This document shows positions 1 through 5,436 of a stretch of 8,712 bases of DNA, one piece after another (position 1 is the stretch's first letter; each line of letters opens with the position of its first letter). The DNA comes from Kiritimatiellia bacterium (GTDB lineage: Bacteria > Verrucomicrobiota > Kiritimatiellia > RFP12 > UBA1067). The notes beneath the pieces are model-generated. The model did no database searches, was not told the origin of the DNA, and saw only the letters and a list, made by a program, of their open reading frames with translations. The stretch is taken from NCBI GenBank assembly GCA_016302985.1, contig JAEDMN010000139.1, positions 1 through 8,712 on the forward strand. The letters are read 5' to 3'. The translations under genes and the position numbers were made by a program.

Positions 1-461
1 AGTTCGAGGACGTCGGCGTTGGCCATGCGGATGCAGCCATGCGAGGCGGGCGTGCCGAGCAGGTGCTCCTGGTTCGTCCCGTGGATGTAGATGTACCGGG
101 CGTGGCTGTCGATGCCGGGGCCCCGGTTGACGCCGGGTTCGAGGCCCTCGAGCCAGAGGATGCGCGTCAGGACGTAGTCCTTCGACTGCGCGGTGCGCCA
201 GGCCCGTTCGGGGATGACGTGCCCCTTCACCGCGCGGCGGGAGACGAAGACCTGTCCGGGGACGGCCGTGTGCCCGAAGAGCCGTGCGACGCGGTGGCGG
301 CCGGGCGGCGTCTTTCCGCTGCCCTCCGCCGCGCCGACGCCCTTCGCGGAAGTCGAGACGCGGAACGTGCGCACGGTGCGCCCCTTCCAGGCAAGCGTCA
401 GCGTCTGCGCGGCCACGTCGACGGTCGCGACGGGAACGTCCTCCGGAGAAAGCCGCTTCAT
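1..461 (-). CDS. L,D-transpeptidase of the YkuD family, C-terminus cut by window edge
   Basis: 153 complete codons are visible; the gene runs off the left edge. The YkuD catalytic signature is complete: HGT at 127-129 and SHGCIRM at 140-146, with H141 and nucleophile C143. Upstream lie YVLTRILWLEGLEPGVNRG and RYIYIHGT, typical of the family. These enzymes form 3-3 peptidoglycan cross-links or attach proteins or other groups to peptidoglycan. The protein begins MKRLSPEDVPVATVDVAAQTL, straight into the catalytic fold, with no signal peptide. No upstream extension is possible, because the in-frame TGA at 473-471 (the antiporter stop) lies three codons before the ATG. Short YkuD proteins without a signal peptide are known from other Gram-negative bacteria, so this need not be a defect. 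No Shine-Dalgarno sequence precedes the ATG; translation probably follows from the antiporter gene nine bases away. Its role in this operon is unclear and it may simply be carried along. Confidence 0.9.
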   Translation of the reverse strand, partial: MKRLSPEDVPVATVDVAAQTLTLAWKGRTVRTFRVSTSAKGVGAAEGSGKTPPGRHRVARLFGHTAVPGQVFVSRRAVKGHVIPERAWRTAQSKDYVLTRILWLEGLEPGVNRGPGIDSHARYIYIHGTNQEHLLGTPASHGCIRMANADVLE

Positions 462-470
462 GTCACGGCA

Positions 471-2273
471 TCACGTACGAACCGACGGCACGGCGCCGCG
501 CAGAACGAGCTTGGCGAAGAAGAGGACGCCGAGCATGAGCGCGACCGCGATCGGCAGGGACAGCCAGGCCGAGCCGAGGAACGGCGCGACGAGGTAGGAC
601 ACGAAGGAAACGGCCGCGACGGCCATGGCGTAGGGCAGCTGCGTGTTCACATGCATCACGTGGTTGCACTGCGCGCCGGCCGAGGCCATGATCGTCGTGT
701 CGGAAATCGGCGAACAGTGGTCGCCGCAGACCGCGCCCGCCATGCAGGCGGAAACCGCGACGATCGTCATCGAACTGCCCGGAATCGCCGCGAGGACGAT
801 CGGGATGAGGATGCCGAACGTGCCCCAGCTCGTGCCGGTCGAGAAGGCCAGCACGATCGCGATCACGAAGATGATCGCGGGGAGGAAGGCCCGGAGGGAG
901 GCGGCCGGCCCGTTGATCAGGTCGGAGATGAAGATCTTCGCGCCGAGCGAGTCCGTCATCGCCTTCAGCGTCCAGGCGCAGCAGAGGATCATGATGGCGG
1001 GCACCATCGCCTTGAAGCCCTCGGGGAAGGCGTCCATGCAGTCGCGGAAGCTGATCACGCGGCGGCAGAGGTAGAAGACGACGGAGAAGACGAGGGCGAC
1101 GATCGAGCCGAGGACGAGGCCGACGGAGGCGTCCGAATCGGAGAAGGCCTTCACGAAGCCGGGCTTGTCCGCGCCGAAGTAGCCGCCGGAGTAGATCATG
1201 CCCAGCATGCAGCAGGCGATGAGCACGAGCACGGGGACGACCAGGTCGACCACGCGGCCGCGGTCGTTGCGGGAAAGCACCTCGGTGGCGTCCGCGAGCG
1301 CGCCCAGGTCCGGGGCGCCGGAGGACGCCACGTCCTCGTGGCGCTTCATCGGGCCGAAGTCGAACCGCGTGCACGCGAAGAAGAACATCGCCACGATCGA
1401 GAGGATGGCGTAGAAGTTGTAGGGGATCGCGTTGATGAAGAGCGAGAAGCCGCTTTCCGCGCCGGCGCCCTTCGCGAAGCCCGCGACGGCGGCCGCCCAG
1501 GAGGAGATCGGCGCGATGATGCAGATCGGCGCGGCGGTCGCGTCGATGAGGTACGCCAGCTTCGCGCGGGAGACCTTCTTCGCGTCCGTGACGGGGCGCA
1601 TCACCGAGCCGACGGTGAGGCAGTTGAAGTAGTCGTCCACGAAGATGAGCATGCCGAGGACGATCGTCGCGACCTGCGCGCCCACGCGGCTGCGGATGTG
1701 CGTCTGCGCCCAGCGCCCGAACGCCGCGGAGGCGCCGGTCTTGTTCATCATCGCGACGAGCGAGCCGAGCAGGACCAGGAACAGCAGGATGCCGATGTTG
1801 TAGCCGTCCGCGACCGAGCCGATGAAGCCCTTCTGCATCACGTGCGTGAGCGTGCCCTCGAACGCGAAGCCCGAATAGAGCAGGCCGCCCGAGACGATGC
1901 CGATGAAGAGCGAGGAGTAGACCTCCTTCGTGATCAGGGCGAGGAAGATCGCGAGCAGCGGCGGCAGGATCGCCCACCAGGACCCGTAGAAGCGGTTCTC
2001 CTTCCGGACCGTCGCGAGCGCCTGCGCCTCGTGCTCCCTGAAGGCCGCGTCGTTCTGCACGTTGTCGGCGTACTTGTCGACATAGTCCTTCGCGCCCTTC
2101 ACGTCGTCCTTCGCCTCGAGGGACGCGAGGTCGTAGACGTTCGTGGCGCCGTCCACGACGACCGTCACGGGAACGGGCGCGGGCGTGGCGGGCTTCTCCG
2201 CGGCGAAGGCCGGGAACAGGAACGACGCGGCGAGGGCCACGGCGCAGAAAAAGGGCTTCAGGAACGTCTTCAT
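471..2273 (-). CDS. nhaC: NhaC-family Na+/H+ antiporter with signal peptide and periplasmic N-terminal segment
   Basis: 600-residue inner-membrane secondary transporter of the NhaC family (Pfam Na_H_antiporter), expected to exchange Na+ for H+. Residues 1-24 look like a cleavable signal peptide (K2, K6, hydrophobic core, A22-F-A24). Residues about 25-96 are hydrophilic and charged, probably periplasmic. The transporter body starts at GSWWAILPPLLAIFLALITKE (97 on, written here to residue 117). Family hallmarks follow: VDDYFNCLTVGS around 212-223 with the paired aspartates D213/D214, AAPICIIAPISSW, FSTGTSWGTFGILIP, and GDHCSPISDTT from 517 in the second repeat. About a dozen hydrophobic segments run to the C-terminus. 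The ATGA overlap with the ATPase gene ties it to the amino-acid importer. Relatives include malate/lactate antiporters (MleN), so exchange of an organic acid or amino acid against cations cannot be excluded. Confidence 0.92.
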   Translation of the reverse strand: MKTFLKPFFCAVALAASFLFPAFAAEKPATPAPVPVTVVVDGATNVYDLASLEAKDDVKGAKDYVDKYADNVQNDAAFREHEAQALATVRKENRFYGSWWAILPPLLAIFLALITKEVYSSLFIGIVSGGLLYSGFAFEGTLTHVMQKGFIGSVADGYNIGILLFLVLLGSLVAMMNKTGASAAFGRWAQTHIRSRVGAQVATIVLGMLIFVDDYFNCLTVGSVMRPVTDAKKVSRAKLAYLIDATAAPICIIAPISSWAAAVAGFAKGAGAESGFSLFINAIPYNFYAILSIVAMFFFACTRFDFGPMKRHEDVASSGAPDLGALADATEVLSRNDRGRVVDLVVPVLVLIACCMLGMIYSGGYFGADKPGFVKAFSDSDASVGLVLGSIVALVFSVVFYLCRRVISFRDCMDAFPEGFKAMVPAIMILCCAWTLKAMTDSLGAKIFISDLINGPAASLRAFLPAIIFVIAIVLAFSTGTSWGTFGILIPIVLAAIPGSSMTIVAVSACMAGAVCGDHCSPISDTTIMASAGAQCNHVMHVNTQLPYAMAVAAVSFVSYLVAPFLGSAWLSLPIAVALMLGVLFFAKLVLRGAVPSVRT

Positions 2274-3124
2274 GCCTGCTTCTCCTTGATCATTTCGGAA
2301 ATCTTCGCGAGTTCGCCGACCGTGATCTTCCCGTCCTTCGCGGCCTGGAGGATCGTGGCGGAGATCTCGGCGTCCGCCGTCATCTCGCCCTGCACCTTGC
2401 CGAGGAACTCCCCGAGGCGCCCCTCGTGCTTCTGGCCGAAGATCTCGTCGGGCGTGCCCTCCGCGGTGATGCGCCCGCCGTCCAGGAAGAGGACGCGGCT
2501 GGCGACGTCGCGCGCGAAGCGCATCTCGTGCGTCACCACGACCATCGTCATGCCGTTCTTCGCGAGATCCTTCATCACGTCCAGCACCTCGCCGACCATC
2601 TCGGGGTCGAGCGCGCTCGTGGGCTCGTCGAAGAGCATCACCTTGGGCTCCATCGCGAGCGAACGGACGATCGCGACGCGCTGCTTCTGTCCGCCCGAGA
2701 GCTGCTGCGGGTAGGCCTTCGCCTTGCTCTCCAGCCCGACGCGCTTCAGCAGCTCCATCGCCTTCGCCTCGGCCTCCGCCTTCGGGACCTTGCGGACCAG
2801 CCGCGGCGCGAGGGTGATGTTGTCGAGGATCGTCAGGTGCGGGAAGAGGTTGAAGTGCTGGAACACCATGCCCATCTCGGACCGCACGCGGTTCTTCTCG
2901 GCCTCGGACGCGGAGACGATGTCGATGCCGTCGAAGACGATCGTGCCCTCGGTCGGCTGCTCCAGCAGGTTCATGCACCGGAGGAACGTCGACTTGCCGC
3001 CGCCGGAGGGGCCGATCATGACGACGACCTCGCCCTTGCGGATGTCGGTGGTCAGGCCGTTGAGGACGTTGAGCGCCCCGAAGGACTTCTTCAGGTTCTC
3101 GATCTTGAGCAGAACTTCAGCCAT
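2270..3124 (-). CDS. Amino-acid ABC transporter ATP-binding protein with C-terminal tail
   Basis: 284-residue cytoplasmic ATPase of the GlnQ/HisP type that powers the importer encoded just upstream. All motifs are present: Walker A GPSGGGKST at 38-46, Q-loop Q89 in MVFQHFNLFPHLT, signature LSGGQKQR at 142-149, Walker B VMLFDE at 162-167, D-loop SALD at 170-173 and switch histidine H199 in VTHEM. Small deviations are Gly42, where Ser is commoner, and IVRSLAM after the signature, where IARALAM is usual. The family normally ends near residue 240-245. Here about 40 further residues follow (about 245-284), a charged, predicted-helical tail ending ISEMIKEKQA and containing AKDGKITVGEL, which looks like the second half of an EF-hand loop. 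The stop overlaps the next start in ATGA, so translation with the antiporter gene is probably coupled. Confidence 0.95.
   Translation of the reverse strand: MAEVLLKIENLKKSFGALNVLNGLTTDIRKGEVVVMIGPSGGGKSTFLRCMNLLEQPTEGTIVFDGIDIVSASEAEKNRVRSEMGMVFQHFNLFPHLTILDNITLAPRLVRKVPKAEAEAKAMELLKRVGLESKAKAYPQQLSGGQKQRVAIVRSLAMEPKVMLFDEPTSALDPEMVGEVLDVMKDLAKNGMTMVVVTHEMRFARDVASRVLFLDGGRITAEGTPDEIFGQKHEGRLGEFLGKVQGEMTADAEISATILQAAKDGKITVGELAKISEMIKEKQA
2282..2287 (-). promoter_or_regulatory. Ribosome binding site of the NhaC-family gene, inside the ATPase gene
   Basis: AAGGAG on the minus strand lies eight bases before the ATG at 2273 and is embedded in the codons for the ATPase tail (KEK). It is the strongest Shine-Dalgarno match in the window. 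It rules out the longer upstream reading of this frame and fixes the signal-peptide start MKTFLKPFF. Confidence 0.75.
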
Positions 3125-3131
3125 ATGCAAT

Positions 3132-3136
3132 CCCCT
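3132..3136 (-). promoter_or_regulatory. Ribosome binding site of the ATPase, overlapping the permease stop
   Basis: AGGGG on the minus strand overlaps the TAG stop of the permease gene and lies seven bases before the ATG at 3124. It supports that ATG over the in-frame TTG at 3130, which would sit only one base after the motif. The overlap suggests coupled translation of permease and ATPase. Confidence 0.65.
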
Positions 3137-4637
3137 ACGAATTGTTGTGCACGACGTCCGCGCCCGTGTTGCGCAGATACCGCTCGAGCTTCCCGAGCAG
3201 CCACGTGAACGTCATCACCAGCACGAGGTACACGGCCGCGACCGTGAGATAGGGCAGGTACACCGAGTACGTCTGCGACCGGATGATGTCGCCGCCCTTC
3301 GCGAGGTCGATCAGCGCGATGTAGCCCACGATGGACGTGTCCTTCATCAGCACGATGAACTCGTTGCCGAGCGCGGGCAGCACGTTGCGCACGGCCTGCG
3401 GCAGGATGATGCGCAGCATCGTCGCCCAGTATCCGAGGCCCAGCGCGCGGCCGGCCTCCATCTGGCCGGGGTCGATCGAGGTGATGCCGGCGCGCAGGAT
3501 CTCGGCCTGGTAGGCGCCCGAATTGATGCCGAAGGCGAGGATCGCGATCAGCTCCTTCGACTCGACGGAGCGGAGGACGATGTAGTAGGTGATGAGCAGC
3601 TGCACGACCATCGGCGTGCCGCGGATGATCGTCAGGTACACCTTCGAGACCGCGTTCAGGAACGGGAAGTAGCCGTACTTGTCGTGGCTCGAGCGGACCA
3701 CGGCGACCAGGAAGCCGATCAGCAGGCCGAGGACGATGGCCGAGAGCGCGACCTCGATGGTCACGCCCAGGCCCCGCACCAGGTACGTGCCGCGCACGGA
3801 CCCGTCCGCGCCGGGCTTGAGGAAGCAGAGGTAGAAGTCGTCGCAGATGGAGTCCCAGAGCTTCCCGAGCGCGCCCTTCTCGGCGGGGGCCGTCGCGGCG
3901 GGCGCGACCTCCTTGAGCTTGTCGCTCTCGGCCTTGTACGCCTCGGTCCACTTCGCGAGACGGCCGTCCGCCTGCGCGGCGCGGATCGTCTCGTTCACGG
4001 CCGCGAGCAGCTCGCCCTGGCCCTTCGCCACGGCGATCGCGTACTCCTCCGAGGAGATGAAGTCCGAAATCGCGAGGCGGTCGTCGCCCTTCACGCAGTT
4101 CTTCGCGGGGTCGATGTCCGCGATGACGAACGCGCAGCGGCCCGCGAGCATCGCGGCGCACGCCTCGGGCGTCGTCTTGAAGCGCTCGGGTTCCTGCTTC
4201 AGCTGCTCGAGCACGTGCGTCTCGGACGTCGTGCCGCTCTGCACGCCGATCTTCTTCCCCTTCAGCTGCGCCGCGTCCGTGAACGGGGTCTTCTTCGGGT
4301 AGATGACGACGATGCCGGTCTTCACGTAGGGAATCGAGAAGTCGACGTTCTTCCTCCGGTCCTCCGTGATCGTGATGCCCGAGGCGGCGAGCTGCGCCTT
4401 GCCGGACATCACGGAGGGGATGACCGCGTCGAAGTCCATGTTCTCGACGCGGAACGCGCGGCCGAGCTTCTGCGCGACGGCGCGGGAGAGCTCCACGTCG
4501 ATGCCGACGACCTCCTGTCCGCGCAGGAACTCGTACGGCGGGAACGTCGCCTCCGTCGCCATCGTCAGCGTGTCCGCGCCCCGCGCCAGGCAGAGCGAGA
4601 ACACGGCGGCGAGGACCGCGAGCGGAAGCCTCTTCAT
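3135..4637 (-). CDS. Fused amino-acid-binding protein and HisM/GlnP-type ABC permease
   Basis: 500-residue fusion carrying both the receptor and the membrane channel of a polar amino-acid importer. Residues 1-21 form a signal peptide (MKR, hydrophobic core, then ARGA) with no lipobox. Residues about 22-243 are a family 3 binding domain with TEATFPPYEF, ITEDRRKNVDFS (R94) and DIDPAKNC (C181). An Ala/Pro-rich linker spans about 244-256. The permease domain follows, with membrane segments from about 290 to 482. Its EAA coupling loop E394-A-G-R-A-L-G to P413 docks on the ATPase. As in family members with one permease domain, it would work as a homodimer and so carry two fused receptors. The ATG at 4637 gives a classic signal-peptide start but has no ribosome binding site. 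A GTG at 4652 adds five residues and sits 11 bases after AAGGA, so it is a real alternative. It lies 19 bases after the free receptor gene and 10 before the ATPase. Confidence 0.93.
   Translation of the reverse strand: MKRLPLAVLAAVFSLCLARGADTLTMATEATFPPYEFLRGQEVVGIDVELSRAVAQKLGRAFRVENMDFDAVIPSVMSGKAQLAASGITITEDRRKNVDFSIPYVKTGIVVIYPKKTPFTDAAQLKGKKIGVQSGTTSETHVLEQLKQEPERFKTTPEACAAMLAGRCAFVIADIDPAKNCVKGDDRLAISDFISSEEYAIAVAKGQGELLAAVNETIRAAQADGRLAKWTEAYKAESDKLKEVAPAATAPAEKGALGKLWDSICDDFYLCFLKPGADGSVRGTYLVRGLGVTIEVALSAIVLGLLIGFLVAVVRSSHDKYGYFPFLNAVSKVYLTIIRGTPMVVQLLITYYIVLRSVESKELIAILAFGINSGAYQAEILRAGITSIDPGQMEAGRALGLGYWATMLRIILPQAVRNVLPALGNEFIVLMKDTSIVGYIALIDLAKGGDIIRSQTYSVYLPYLTVAAVYLVLVMTFTWLLGKLERYLRNTGADVVHNNS
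4218..4287 (-). repeat. 70-base perfect direct repeat, copy in the fused receptor-permease
   Basis: Partner of 4972-5041, lying 754 bases away in the same orientation. It covers the hinge-coding part of the receptor domain. A recombination between the two copies would produce a single chimeric receptor and delete 754 bases, which is not a multiple of three. Confidence 0.9.
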
Positions 4638-4656
4638 CAGGACCGGGCGCACGGGC

Positions 4657-5400
4657 TTACTTGTCCTTCAGCTTGTCGCTCTCTTCGGTGAACTGCCGGA
4701 TCCACTTGGCGAGCTGGCCGGACTTCTTCAGTTCCGCGATCGTCTCGTCGATGGCCTTGAGCAGCTCGGGCTGGCCCTTGCGGATCGCGACCGCGTACTC
4801 CTCGGACGTGATGAAGTCGGAAAGCGCCAGGTCGGCCTCGCCCTTCACGCAGTTCTTCGCCGGGTCGATGTCCGAAATGACGAAGTCGACGCGGCCCGCC
4901 TTGAGCGCGGCCACGGCCTCGGCGGGGGACTTGCAGCGCTCGGGCTCCTGCTTCAGCTGCTCAAGCACGTACGTCTCGGACGTCGTGCCGCTCTGCACGC
5001 CGATCTTCTTCCCCTTCAGCTGCGCCGCGTCCGTGAACGGGCTGGCCTTCTTGAAGATCACGACGATGCCCGTCTTGACGTACGGGATCGAGAAGTCGAC
5101 GTTCTTCTTCCGGTCCTCCGTGACCGTGATGCCGGCGGCCGCGAGGTCGGCCTTGCCCGAGATCACCGCGGGGATCACGGAGTCGAAGTCCACCGTCTCC
5201 GCCTTGAACGGGCGGTTGAGCTTCCGCGCGACGGCGCGGCAGATCTCCACGTCGATGCCGACGACCTCCTGCCCGCGCAGGAACTCGTAGGGCGGGAACG
5301 TCGCCTCGGTGATCATCTTGAGGGAGTTGTCCTTCGGGCCGCAGCCGGAGAGGGCGACCGCCGCGACGGCGGCGCAGGCAAGCATCTTGAGAATCTTCAT
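4657..5400 (-). CDS. Polar amino-acid ABC transporter substrate-binding lipoprotein (SBP family 3)
   Basis: 247-residue extracytoplasmic receptor that should capture an amino acid and deliver it to the permease encoded downstream. Residues 1-20 are a lipoprotein signal: Lys at 2 and 5, a hydrophobic stretch, then lipobox L17-S-G-C20, so the mature protein is lipid-anchored at Cys20. The rest is a typical bilobed family 3 (HisJ/GlnH-like) receptor: TEATFPPYEFLRGQEVVGID near the start, GITVTEDRKKNVDFS with the arginine that in this family grips the substrate carboxylate, the hinge segment KKIGVQSGTTSE, and DFVISDIDPAKNC in lobe two. The length is normal. Aligned without gaps, it is about 73% identical by hand count (160 of 220) to the receptor domain of the next gene, so it arose by local duplication. 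The substrate cannot be read from the sequence; a polar amino acid is all that is justified. It starts 36 bases after nifJ. Confidence 0.95.
   Translation of the reverse strand: MKILKMLACAAVAAVALSGCGPKDNSLKMITEATFPPYEFLRGQEVVGIDVEICRAVARKLNRPFKAETVDFDSVIPAVISGKADLAAAGITVTEDRKKNVDFSIPYVKTGIVVIFKKASPFTDAAQLKGKKIGVQSGTTSETYVLEQLKQEPERCKSPAEAVAALKAGRVDFVISDIDPAKNCVKGEADLALSDFITSEEYAVAIRKGQPELLKAIDETIAELKKSGQLAKWIRQFTEESDKLKDK
4972..5041 (-). repeat. 70-base perfect direct repeat, copy in the free binding protein
   Basis: This stretch is identical base for base to 4218-4287 inside the fused receptor-permease gene. It encodes the hinge region around TDAAQLKGKKIGVQSGTTSE in both proteins. Synonymous sites match as well, although the surrounding protein regions differ at about a quarter of residues. 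That indicates recent exchange between the two copies. Confidence 0.9.
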
Positions 5401-5436
5401 CTGCTATTCCTTTTACATTTTTGCGTTGAAATGAAA
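5401..5436 (-). other. 36-base AT-richer spacer between nifJ and the binding-protein gene
   Basis: This is the longest gene-free stretch in the window. It is clearly richer in A and T than its surroundings and contains the ribosome binding site of the downstream gene. I see no inverted repeat with a T-run that would end transcription and no well-spaced -35/-10 pair. Continued transcription from nifJ into the transporter genes is therefore the simplest reading. The composition could still hide a weak internal promoter or an RNA-processing site. Confidence 0.5.
5408..5412 (-). promoter_or_regulatory. Ribosome binding site of the free binding protein
   Basis: AAGGA on the minus strand lies seven bases before the ATG at 5400. 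It is a good Shine-Dalgarno match at normal spacing. It fixes the start so that the lipoprotein signal peptide begins MKILKM. Confidence 0.7.

Noticed and set aside
39..2714. Very long plus-strand open frame (891 codons) opposite the antiporter and ATPase genes
   Set aside because: Its product is Arg, Asp, Glu and His-rich low-complexity sequence without any family motif. It lies opposite well-recognised minus-strand genes and is the expected by-product of strong third-position GC bias.
2274..2978. N-terminal extension of the antiporter frame up to 2978
   Set aside because: The extra part is antigenic-looking Arg/Gly/Asp-rich sequence out of frame inside the ATPase gene. The ATG at 2273 has a strong ribosome binding site and begins a clear signal peptide.
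3125..3130. Upstream TTG start for the ATPase
   Set aside because: It adds only two residues and lies one base from the AGGGG motif, too close for a normal ribosome binding site. The ATG at 3124 has proper spacing.
3135..4652. Fused receptor-permease as an artefact of a missed stop or frameshift
   Set aside because: The frame is continuous through an Ala/Pro-rich linker. Both domains are complete with their motifs, and the same fused architecture is known in amino-acid importers of other bacteria.
2724..4691. Second long plus-strand open frame (655 codons) opposite the ATPase and fused receptor-permease
   Set aside because: It has the same composition artefact, Arg/Asp/His-rich with no recognisable domain, fully antisense to genes with complete motifs.
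5401..5436. Possible promoter or terminator in the AT-richer spacer after nifJ
   Set aside because: There is no hairpin with a T-run and no pair of hexamers at usual spacing. AT enrichment alone is not enough to call a site.
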